NCBI GenBank assembly: GCA_030737835.1
Contig: CM060847.1
Location: 9,128,704 to 9,192,703 of the forward strand
Length of the DNA: 64,000 bases
Direction: 5' to 3'
Source of the DNA: Acorus gramineus
Lineage: Eukaryota; Streptophyta; Magnoliopsida; Acorales; Acoraceae
Below, in pieces: positions 48,059 to 57,982 of this stretch. Below the pieces are notes generated by a model. It saw only the letters and a list, made by a program, of their open reading frames with translations. It did not search any database and was not told the origin of the DNA. The stretch's first letter is position 1, and every line of letters begins with the position of its first letter. The position numbers and the translations under genes are program-made.

Positions 48059-50265
48059 TCATCCAGACAACCATTTATGACTCTTCTGTCGTCTATTGTC
48101 TCTCCTTGAGCGCCATCGCTTTTTGATGTCATCATTCACATTAGATGTCGGAGTTCTGTCAAGCTCACCTTCGCCTGTGTCTAGGGTTTTATCAATGGTT
48201 CCCCTTAATCGAGCAGTCTCTGCAATCAAGTCATGTATCAGCATCTCAGTAGTCCTTGAAGTGATCCCCCTCAAGTACCACGAAATGGGCGGCGGGGGGA
48301 GGATCGCTGGCTGGATCAGTTGTTCCAAGCTCACAATCGATCCAACTCTGCCTTTGCCTCTTGTACAAGTATGGTAATCTGACCAAGTTTCGGGCTTGTA
48401 TGGGTAGCAAGACTGTTCGTCGACAAACAGTGGTTCTACTTTCCAACTGCCTTCGAACCGTTTCATGAATCCCGTTTTCCCTTGCTTGAATTTCACCTGT
48501 TGTAGGAGACACACCATACAAGGATATAAAAACTTGGATCCACCTGTTGTTAGCTTCATATAAATGGATGGACTCATGTTTTTTAACGAATTACACTCCA
48601 ACACATTTGATAAAGGAATGGCTCACTTGTCAAATAACATGCATTGAATTGCTTTTGTCAAACTCTTGTTCTATTGAATTGCTATGGTGGTGGTAGTGGG
48701 TTTTTTTTTTTTTTTTTTTTTTCGAATTGAAAATTGCTAAGGTGTTGGTATATTTCTGAAACACATGTTTGTAGGTGATTGTGTGCATCTTGGGTTTCCC
48801 AACTAATATTGTGGAGTTTCCTCGTCACCAGAAAATAAAAAAAAAGTTCTAAATTCTGCTCAAGCTGAGTGATGTATAGCTGAGCCAACATTTCAGTAAA
48901 CTTGGCTTTACATAATCGGCCAATTTTCTAGAATAAGATGGAATTCTCGACCTTGAATCGCTATCACCTCTTCCTATTTTTATTTCTCTTTTGCACAATT
49001 TTGAAACAAGAGAATATTAGCATTTATTTGGTTTTTGGGAATCCTTCATGACCATTCCTATGTTTTCTCCACTTAGATTCCAAAGCAGTGATTAGGGTCT
49101 GAGTGATTCACTTAGTTAGATGACTATATAAGAATTTTATATGAGAGTAACAAAATTGAACTTTGATAATATTTGGTTAGGTAGGATTTGCAGATAATAT
49201 AGAAAGTTCTTTATTTACCGTGTGATCATTTCGGTTTTGGTCTACATAAACGTGTACGGATATAGTTCCAGACCACCAGAGAAATCTCCATAGTGCTGCC
49301 TGCTCGACCTCAATCACTTGTCTGAAGCCCTCATCAACCAAGACTTTTCTGGATATCACTTCCTAATAATGAGGTCCAAGGTGAGTTATTCAAACATTCA
49401 GATAGAAATGGGATAATGACAAAATGAAAATTATTTTAGTACATGTGAAACAAGATAACATGATGAATGAAATAAAAATTTTTTTGAAAAGATGGTAGGC
49501 ATTCAGCCTTACTTTTATTGCTAAAAGAGCATACAGACTACAGAGAGAGAATGCCCATGATGAGTGATGTAATTATTTGGAAAAAAGAGATCGTGGGTGA
49601 GAAATACCTTGATATTTTTGAAGACCCTTTTATTTTCTGGATCTATAACAATGTTATAGATTGCATCTGGTGGCAAACCAACTTTGAAATTCACATTGAG
49701 GTTGCAAAAGGAACCTTTTGGTGTGGTAACCTGCCAATAGACTTATTAGATGCCCACCCTGGTTGATAAATATCCAATTATAAACTCAAATATTTATCTA
49801 ACTCCACCTCAGAAGATTAAATGGACAAGGTTTCTATTCACTCCGATACAAAAAAAAAAATGCAATTATTCAAGCAATGGATCAATCTATTTTAAGTACC
49901 CTTATATCAGGAGGTGGATCAACCCAATTAGGATTTTCTCCCCAAGCCTGCATTTGCTTTTCTAAGTGAACTTCCATATCTGCATATGACCCTTTCTTGG
50001 TTGGGAAGATAATATTTTTCACTTTGTCCCCACTTCTCATTGTCTGCATAAAATGTGCCTGCCAATGAAGCAACTTTCTCTTTTATCCGACTTTCATAGC
50101 AGAGAATAAACAAATGAATATAAGTCTTCAATCACTAACCTGAACACGGCTCTGTAGCTTTTGAGGAATCAGTGCAAAAAGATTGAAAGCTGGAATAAAT
50201 GGTGGTTGTACTTTTCTCTTGCTTCCATGTGTATCCATAGTTGCTCTCATATTTGAATCATCCAT
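48059..50265 (-). CDS. Plant DUF220 family protein
   Basis: Five coding exons: 50265-50140, 50058-49900, 49730-49608, 49362-49219 and 48496-48059, all GT-AG and all in phase, giving 329 residues. The N-terminal part has [20 protein letters not shown]. The middle reads [52 protein letters not shown] and [11 protein letters not shown]. Later come [32 protein letters not shown] and [13 protein letters not shown]. These match the plant DUF220 family as I remember it, which is related in fold to START/polyketide-cyclase-like lipid-binding proteins. The biochemical role is unknown. The C-terminus is basic ([17 protein letters not shown]). A non-coding leader exon (from 51222 upward) joins at 50271 through a 950-base 5'-UTR intron. 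Confidence 0.85.
48770..48845 (+). mobile_element. SINE-like 3' end in the DUF220 gene intron 4
   Basis: GTGATTGTGTGCATCTTGGG, then TTTCCTCGTCACCAG and an A-rich tail, parallel the two ends near 50.57 and 50.71 kb. No Pol III boxes are clear here, so it may be a 5'-truncated copy. It lies in the intron between exons 4 and 5 of the DUF220 gene. Confidence 0.4.
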
Positions 50266-50454
50266 TTAGGCCTGGATTTATAGTACAAGTCAGTAACTAC
50301 ATTTCATTAGTTTTCTGTATGGGGATCCCTCATATGTAATGCACTGCTTAAAATTTGGCTAATTTAATAGAAATCCAAATCGATGGATGCATTTATAATT
50401 CCTAGTGAATCAATTCATTCCACACAGCAACAAAATATATGAACAAACTCATAC

Positions 50455-50712
50455 AAGGTTGGACCATTGGCTAGATCCATGGGTTTATTTTCCATAGATC
50501 TCGAGTACGAATCCCCCGAGCATACTTGATGCATCCGGGGTTTTCTCAACTGATGTTGGGTTCCTCGGCACCAAAAAAATATACACATGAACATAGGTCT
50601 CGTGTTTGAATCCCCTGGGTTTACCCGATGCACAGGATTTGTGAGTGATTCTGCGCATCCGAGGTTTTCTCAACTGATGTAGTGATGTTGGCTTCCTCAT
50701 CACCAAAAAAAT
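50455..50712 (+). mobile_element. Two SINE-like units in tandem in the DUF220 leader intron
   Basis: The first unit has GAGTACGAATCCCCC (box B-like), then GCATCCGGGGTTTTCTCAAC, GGTTCCTCGGCACC and AAAAAAA. The second repeats the order with GTGTTTGAATCCCC, GCGCATCCGAGGTTTTC, GGCTTCCTCATCACC and AAAAAAA. The order box B, conserved body, A-tail fits tRNA-derived SINEs. Box A is only weakly visible (TTGGCTAGATCCATGG). Confidence 0.5.
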
Positions 50713-51221
50713 ATATCATACATACAAACATAACAATGTTTCGTCCCATAAAAATAAAATACATGATGCCATCCAATCGAGCAATGAACAATTTTTGAAT
50801 CCCAAAACCCATTGAGTTCATTAAGAAAACCACAAATTCACACTTCTTTGCATAGCATCTCTCACACAAACAAGCCCCAAAACAACACAACCCAATTTGG
50901 TTTTCCATGAAATTTTTTAATCATCAGCCCCTTGGAACTCTAATTCCAACCACTATACAGCGTATAACACTACAAACTACAATTCAAAAAAACACTCATA
51001 TATACATAACCCCAACAATTTGGTGTTCACTGAGAACAAATTTTACATTTAAAGGCCTTACAAGTCAAATCATGGTGGGGATTGAAAAAAAGAAAGAAAG
51101 AAAAGACAGTTCAAGAATTCAAACAAGTCCAAGAATCACAAAATCAATGCTTTAAAACAAAATCAACCATTTCAGAATTGATAAGTTTAAACATCCCAAA
51201 AGATTAATACAGACTAATCAC

Positions 51222-51310
51222 CTTCTCTAAAATCGGAAACAATATCCTCGAAACGCGATTCCTCTGGCTCTCTGCTCTCTCTGGAAGGGTTGGTGAAGGA
51301 CTGGGGGGAT
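51222..51310 (-). promoter_or_regulatory. Leader exon and promoter-proximal region of the DUF220 gene
   Basis: On the minus strand a CT-rich leader ends AAG|GTGATT (exon end 51222) and can be spliced to an acceptor CCAG before 50271, six bases upstream of the ATG. The transcription start is not visible. At 51337 a TIR-like GGTTATACCCACCACCC lies just upstream. Confidence 0.45.
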
Positions 51311-51414
51311 ATTTTGGGAATGAAAAATTGGGCATTGGGGATGGTTATACCCACCACCCATCTATATAACACTATCCTTTATCTAATTCTACTCTTCCAA
51401 ATTAATTAAAAATC

Positions 51415-51883
51415 GGATAAAATGCGTTTGACCCCATAAATTTTTTAAACCTGCAAAAATAACTTTTATAGTTCTAAAATATGCAATTACAACCCAATGT
51501 AATTTGATTTTTTATTAAGATGAGATAAAAATACGATTTTACTCTTTTAATTAAATCTTTACCATGTTGTCATTTTTTTTTGTTGGTTTTTTTCACCTTT
51601 TCATTAATTATTATGCGACTTAATTCTCCAAAAAATGCATTTAGATGTATTTGAAGAATTAATTATTGTAAAAATTAATATTCATAAAGCATATCTAGAA
51701 TTAATTAACTAATTTTTTCTATGAATATTTAGATAGTTAAGGGTAAAACAATAATTTTAAATTACTTTTGTTATATCTTAATGAAAAAATATAATGGCAA
51801 GAGGTGTAAGTGTATGTTTTTAAATTTTAGGGGGTGTTCCTGTATGTTTCAAAAACTTTAGGGGGTCCAAATGCATTTTACCC
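51415..51883. mobile_element. Mutator-like MITE with imperfect 9-bp flanks
   Basis: Left end GGATAAAATGCGTTTGACCC and right end (reverse complement) GGGTAAAATGCATTTGGACC. Both are followed by AAATTTTTTAAAC/AAGTTTTTGAAAC and a later ATTAAGATGAGATAAAA/ATTAAGATATAACAAAA pair. Flanks TTAAAAATC and TTAAAACTA match at 7 of 9. 469 bp, non-coding. Confidence 0.6.
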
Positions 51884-51892
51884 TTAAAACTA

Positions 51893-52480
51893 TAATTATA
51901 TTCATAACTAAATATTATTTATATTTTTAATATGTTAGATTTTATCTGATATAATAAATTTTATCTTAAAAATATGATTTTTATATGTAAGGTTTTAATA
52001 TCTTCTTAATTTAATTTAATGTTGAATTTTTTGTAGAATTTTCATAAAATATGTTTTTTTTTAAAAAAAAATTGGATTTTCATATAAGTATGTATTGATG
52101 AGAATCCAATCAATAAATTTTTTTATGAATGACATGTGTCCGTTAAAGAGCTATAAAAATTTATTAAAGAAAAAATCATTGATAGAATTCTTATTAATTC
52201 ATTTTAATAGACATGTATTATCCATCAAACATGTATTGATATGAACATTTTCGATGTGGAAGATCGTTGGTATTTATTAGATGATGGATTGATGGGTATG
52301 GGAAAAAAAATTAAATGATAGGAGTTTAATGGGGATAGTTGATTTGAACTTTAATGGATTCTATGGACATTTTTAAGTAATGAATTTTCATAGACCTTAT
52401 TAATTTTTAAATATTGTTGTAGGCTTTTACAAACTTTCACATATAGACTAATACACTTTCACATATTGATTTACAAACTT
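51893..52480. other. AT-rich intergenic stretch
   Basis: No ORF or clear repeat. Several short repeated words (ACATGTATT, TTGATGAGAA) occur without forming an array. Confidence 0.5.
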
Positions 52481-53030
52481 GCATCGGATCCTTATCAATA
52501 CGGATGTACATGTTCAACCCCTTCTCCAATGCAGTTGTCCTTCTCCCTCCCCTCAGGTATACTACTCCTTATTTTTTTCAAATATTTGTTAAAGTACTTT
52601 GATGAAACATCTTCCGTAATCTAATTGTTTTTGTATTTTTTTGTATTTATCATATATGATTTACGAATATACATGTAATATATCGAACGTGACTTTTTAC
52701 TGATATTTACCAAACTTTGTCACTATACCTCGAGACCAACCTCATTTCCGACCCCAAGCCGAACCCCAGTTACCACGGCTCTCTTGAGTTTGTAGTTAAA
52801 GACGAGTACAACGAGGGATACCGAGTGACAATGTTCAGGGAGGCCATGCGGATCATTACATCTACAAGGCTGTCTGGTATGCAGAACCAACGGACCCCCC
52901 CTAACTGTGCCATTGTCTTGTGCCTAAAGATTAGCTCTAGAATGTACTATTGCAGGCCAGACGATGCGCGATGGATCATGATAGAGACTCAATTAGGATA
53001 TGTATCTGATGCCATCTTTTATAAGGATTT
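52481..53030 (+). pseudogene. F-box/DUF295 gene, 5' middle part only
   Basis: Matches the intact gene at 43650-45110. First comes a shortened piece of exon 1 (ATCGGATCC ... MFNPFSNAVVLLPPL) ending in CTCAG|GTATAC, then an intron-like gap. Exon 2 follows with TNLISDPKP, GSLEFVVKDEYNEGY, MFREAM, NCAIVLCLKIS, MYYCRPDDARW and GYVSDAIFYKD, where homology stops at about 53030. Upstream exon 1 has an internal deletion and the F-box is missing. The segment around 52858-52905 differs in frame from the intact gene (YIYKAVW is read as IITSTRLSG). It is closer to the intact gene than the palindrome copies are. Confidence 0.78.
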
Positions 53031-53345
53031 GACGATTAAGAACTTCTTGAATAATCAAATTACTCAACGTTTGTTGAACTTAATCCGATCCCCTTAAAAA
53101 AAACTTTCCTTTAAAAAAAACAGAGCTTTTCCAAGTAGCACACCACCTCCAAAACTCATCAACCAACACATTTTAAAATTGCATTTAATGGGTTTTCTTT
53201 TAACTGGGACCTAGCAAAATACCTAAATAGATGAACGGCCAAGATGATATCCCACCCCGATCATCACACATAAAAACATGTAATCAAACATCTGTAGGAA
53301 GCACACGCGTTATCCATCTCTTATTCTCTTCCCGCGTTAAGCCTC

Positions 53346-53370
53346 CACACACACACACACACACACACAA
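53346..53370. repeat. (CA)n run in the 5' region of RPL12
   Basis: About 11-12 CA units end some 56 bases before the RPL12 start codon, most likely within the promoter-proximal region or 5' UTR. Confidence 0.85.
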
Positions 53371-53425
53371 GACCCTCTCCCGCCTTATCTTATCCTCCTC
53401 ACCAGAAAACACACAGAAACCACCA

Positions 53426-53968
53426 ATGGCGGCATCGACGGTCACCATCGCCTTCTCTTACGCTACACCCTCGTCTCCTTATCGTGCTCCGCCCTTATCT
53501 TCCACTCCTCCCCAAACCCTCCCCTTCCGACGGAGGTCCCTCCGCCTCCGCCCCGTCTCCGCCGTCGCCGTCCCCGAGAAAGTCGAGAAGCTCGGCGAGG
53601 ACATCGGAAACCTCACCCTCATCGAGGCCAAGGGCCTCGTCGACCTCCTCTCCGACCGATTCGGCATATCCCCCGCATCGCTGGCTCCGGCGGCTGTGGC
53701 GGCCTCCGGTGGAGGCGCCGCCGTGGCCGATGCGGCGGCGGAGGTGGTGGAGAAGACGGAGTTCGACGTGGTGATCGAGGAGGTTCCGAGCAGCAACCGC
53801 ATCGCGACGATCAAAGTGGTTCGGGCGATAACGAATCTGGCGTTGAAGGACGCGAAGGACCTGATCGAGGGGTTGCCGAAGAAGTTCAAGGAGGGGGTGT
53901 CGAAGGAGGAGGCCGAGGACATGAAGAAGCAGCTCGAGGAGGTCGGGGCGAAGGTCTCCATCAATTAG
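53426..53968 (+). CDS. RPL12: Chloroplast 50S ribosomal protein L12 (bL12c)
   Basis: Stalk protein of the plastid ribosome that recruits translation factors. Single exon, 180 residues. The first ~45 residues are Ser/Thr/Pro/Arg-rich with no acid residues, a transit peptide. The L12 N-terminal dimerisation segment follows ([32 protein letters not shown]), then an Ala/Gly-rich hinge (residues ~90-110), and the globular C-terminal domain ([45 protein letters not shown]). The start at 53426 gives the transit peptide; the frame is open further upstream but reads through 5'-UTR repeats. GC-rich codon use stands out from the AT-rich surroundings. The 65 bases near 53223-53283 have a diverged copy at 25218-25279. 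Confidence 0.95.
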   Translation: MAASTVTIAFSYATPSSPYRAPPLSSTPPQTLPFRRRSLRLRPVSAVAVPEKVEKLGEDIGNLTLIEAKGLVDLLSDRFGISPASLAPAAVAASGGGAAVADAAAEVVEKTEFDVVIEEVPSSNRIATIKVVRAITNLALKDAKDLIEGLPKKFKEGVSKEEAEDMKKQLEEVGAKVSIN

Positions 53969-56330
53969 GGTTTCTTCGAATTGGAGGTTTGCGATGGCTT
54001 TGTCCCTCTCTCTTACACTCTATTGATTTCAAGGTCTATGTTTTTTTTTCTTCTTTTTCTTGTTGAGGCTTGTTTTTGTTTTTGATTTTGTTGGATGGAT
54101 TGAATTGTGTAATTTGAGTTGTTGGATTTGCATAGTTTGCTTATGATGAGATTGATTGAGATGAAATTATGTTTTGTGACTGCTATTAATATTGTTTTTA
54201 TGACCCCTTATACTTTGTTGGGCCCCTCCACACTCACAGTAACTTTGGAAATTTGTCACAATTTGTGCAAATGAATTTCAATTCATTGGAGTAAACACTT
54301 TACATTTTTATGAAAATGCATACAACATTAGATGAGGTAAATAATTTATACAAAAATTGATAATATAGCAAATTGCGTTTTGGATGGTAAAATAGACTGA
54401 ATGTAACATTTTTCTATTATTATTATTACTCAAGGAAAATATTAGGGACAACAGTCATTCCTGTGGTCCCTTTTAGATGTTTCCAACATGTTTTGATTTT
54501 TTTTTCCTGAATGATTGTTCACGTGTACATACAACATAAAGGAATTGGGAATATGTGATTCTTGGATTTGAAGAGGCATTTTTTTTTGTTTTTTCATAAA
54601 CAATGGAAATTTTAGCACATCTACCAGACATTGTGGGATTCTGTTTAATCTCTTTTTGCTTCTTTTGGGTCATCAAAAAGGGATTATTGACATGTAGTCC
54701 AGCGTTTGACCGGGAGGGAGTGGACTTTATAGCCTGATACAGTGTTGGTGATTTTACTGAACATGCTTTAATTACTTAAATGTCATTTATGATGAACATG
54801 GTTCCTAAGCTGAATGCCATTCATCTGCCAATAAAGAAGAAAAAACTAAGAGAGACTACTTGTAGAGAAAGTTCTCATATAAGTACATGTCCTAATATAT
54901 CTCTCAAAAAAAAAAGAAGAAAAGTGCATGTCCTAATATAAGGAAGATGCATTGTCCAATTGCACTATAAGAGTATAAAAGAAATACTGGTTTACTTCAT
55001 TTATTAACATTTAACCCCTGAAATGGGGTGGAAAATGTAACATATGAACTATGCTATGAAGCATTCATAGTTTTTCACTTGTTTTCATCTTTTAATGTAC
55101 TACAAATGATGTATATTTCTTCAATGAATACAATAGATGTTGCTGATCGCTCAATTGATCCTTTGTTTACTATGATAACAGTGTTTTCATTTCTTTTTGG
55201 AGACTTCGCCTTTGGACTTCAATGCAGCTTTTGAGATGGCGAGATAGAGTCCTGCCTCTTGAAGAATTTCAGGGAAGAGGGCATGTATTTGCTTCAGGCA
55301 AGCTTAGGCAATGTAGGTTATCAGCCTTCTTTATTTTTTTCAAATATAAAAAACCTCATATTTATCTATTAATCTATTTAATGTGTTGTATTAATAAGAC
55401 ATGATTGTGTTCTTTTTCATCATGGTGTAGCTCGGCAAAGTGCTTTTCATGCAAATGTGAAGCAAGATTTTTTTTCCTATGTATTGCCTGAGGTTGAGAT
55501 TGTTTGCATCATTAGGTTTATATAGTCCTTGCCTGGGGAGGAAAATTTTCTTTGTTTTGTGATTGGTTGAAAGCTTGAAAATCTTTCAAATTATTAAAAG
55601 GATAATGTAATGTACAGCCATATTTACAATCCATGTGCAGTCCTTGCATTATTTGATTTTTTTTAAATGTGTATATTTCATATAATAAAACATACATTTT
55701 CATAAAATAATATATGTATTTTAATGAATTGTATAGATCCTTTTATAGAAGAAGTGAAAAATCACAAAAGTTTGTGTTTTATTGGGCATACTTGGGGCAC
55801 ATGTGGGGCTGTAATCAAGACTGTATAACAGTGCCATTATTAAAATGTATGCATATGTGTTAGGATCTTTGATTTCAAGGCTGAGTTTGGTTGTACAATT
55901 ACAAAATTGATTTTAAACAAAAGTTGAGTTTAAAATTGATTTTGCAAAAAATTATTTTTTCATATTTTTGAAAAAACTAATTTTACAGAATTCTCTCTAT
56001 AACTTTTGGTTCTAATTTTTCTGTTTGAAAACAGGTTTAAAAAAAATAGCTTTTTGTAAATCTAAAAGTTATTCAAACCCGTTTTTAAACGGAGTCTTAT
56101 AAGGATTTGGATATTGTACAAATGGGTGTGGATTTTCATTTACACATGGTCAAACATAAATTCACGTTTGGTTATGTTATTTAAGTTAATCAAATAAAAT
56201 TACAGGGTTTTCATCTAAGCCCATGTGTTATCATTTGAAACAATTCTTATTTTTTCATGTTACATTTTCCCATCTCATCTACCCAAATCGAAGCCACCAT
56301 CACCGGTGGCCCTCCTGTCAAGTCTTCCTC
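53969..56330. other. Intergenic downstream of RPL12, no gene recognised
   Basis: A short plus ORF segment at 55225-55317 (LLRWRDRVLPLEEFQGRGH) reads like protein but matches no family I know and has no clear splice partners. A repeat-like stretch at 55610-55830 (GTGCAGTCCTTGCATTATTT ... ATACTTGGGGCACATGTG) shares words with 61.5 kb. Another AT-rich repeat lies at 55985-56095 (TTTTTCTGTTTGAAAACAGG, recurring at 57490). Confidence 0.5.
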
Positions 56331-56365
56331 GCCGGCCACCTTCAATTCCCTCTTCCTCGCCCTTC

Positions 56366-56715
56366 CGCCAACACCTTCCTCTTCCATGAGGCGGACGAGG
56401 CTGACTTGGTGACCGTGGGAGACGGCTGCGAGGTGGTCGATGAGGGGACGTCGTTGAGGCATGTGGGAGACAAGGTCAGGGCAGATCTCTGGAGCGCCGG
56501 CGACACCTGTGGGAGACGGAGGCGATGTTCTTGTTGAGGGTCCGGAAGTCGAGGACCTCAACAGGGGCGGAGGAGGAGGAGGAAGACTGGGACCTTTCGA
56601 TGGCTTCTAGGAGGGAGAGGTCGACGTCGCCGTTGTCAATGGCGGAGGGGGAGAGGTCCTCGTCGTTGTCGTGGTGGTAGCGCTTCGCGGCGTGGTGGAG
56701 GTGGCCGTCGTCCAT
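56366..56715 (-). pseudogene. CTNNBL1 (beta-catenin-like 1)-like N-terminal fragment, broken
   Basis: A GC-rich island in AT-rich DNA. On the minus strand the frame from 56715 gives AKRYHHDNDEDLS, then VDLSLLEAIERSQSS, then APVEVLDFRTLNKNIAS. In another frame (56507-56366) VAGAPEICPDLVS is followed by PLIDHLAAVSHG. In plant CTNNBL1 these two pieces occur in that order, separated by about 60 residues that are missing here. The later armadillo-like repeats are absent. CTNNBL1 is a spliceosome-associated protein. This copy has a frame change and a large internal loss, so it is not functional. Recognition is by memory of the family. Confidence 0.55.
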
Positions 56716-56719
56716 ATCT

Positions 56720-57982
56720 GTAGAGGTGGAGAGGGCGAAGGAAGGAAAAATTATTCAAACCGGCCCATTATCATTGTTTGAAAGAGAGAGATGGAATTTA
56801 AATCTTTGTAAATTAAAAATTTTATAAATAAAAAACTTGATGTTGTTGATGGAAAAAACTTTGTAACAGAGAAGGGGTTTTAAAGAGAGGGAGATGGTAT
56901 TAGTTAAAGAATACACATAAATATTTTTTAAATAGAAATAAATTTTTTTTCTAAATGTAATGGATAATATTTAGCACATGAATTTTAAAAAACCTGTTTA
57001 TTATATTATTATATTATATATAATCTATAGAAATGTAAATATACAAGACTATTTTAATATGTGAGACACTTCAATAAAAATATGTAATTAAAAATTGTAA
57101 CATGAGAACGAAATAAAAGTGAAAAATTGTTTCATACAGTTGAACTAACAATTATTTGTAATAATTAGTTTGGTAGAAAAATATTGATGAATATGCTTAA
57201 GAATATATGAGTATAATTATGTTAGAATAGATGGAAATAAACTGATATTAATAATGCAAATTTTAAAAAAGATTAACAGATATGTTATTTAAGTGGACAC
57301 ATGTGTAAACAGTTTTACACATATGAAACAAACAACTACAAACATGAATACTTGTGCAAATGATAACACATCATGAAAACAGATAAACACAGGAAGTTGT
57401 CTTTCTACATATTATGAAAAAAACTAGTTTTTGAGCACTTATTTGTAAAATATATCTACAGCTTTTAATTAAATTATAACTTTTTTTTTTCTGTTTGAGA
57501 ACAGGTGTAGAAAAATTAAATTCTTATAAATCCATAATTTTCTCAAACCCACATTCAAATACTTCAGGTAGAGTTTGATAGTGGAATTAAAAAATTAATT
57601 TTCAATTAATGTTATTTAAAATTGATCATGTAAAAAGTTGTCCCAAACATTTGTTAATAGCAGGAGGATCCCATTAATTCCACTAAAATCACCTTCCACA
57701 GAGACCACTAATAAAAACCCTAAAAAGCCAAAAACAAAACAATCAACCACTCTCTCTCTCTCAAAATTCTCTAACATTTTCAAATATACGATAACAAGTT
57801 CCATTTCGGTTTCCCGTCGCAGGTCTTTCTCTCTCACCCACTTGTTTATATAATATTATTATTTCAATCTTCTTTGTCGATTTTTTTTTTTTTTTTAATT
57901 TCCTCTCCCGCCTTTGATTTCTCTGACCCTCTCTTTTGAAACCTTTTTTTTATATTGATTTATTGATTCTTCTCCAGCTAGA
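56720..57982. other. Intergenic and 5' region of the PWWP gene
   Basis: AT-rich with no gene. A loose family-1 MITE-like piece may lie around 57165-57265 (TTTGGTAGAAAAATATTG). The stretch 57740-57982 is CT-rich and probably contains the PWWP 5' UTR; a possible UTR splice near 57822 (CGCAGGTCTTTC) is not decisive. Confidence 0.5.

Noticed and set aside
53479-53964. 161-codon ORF antisense to RPL12
   Set aside because: Shadow of a GC-rich coding sequence; Ser/Ala-rich with no family match.
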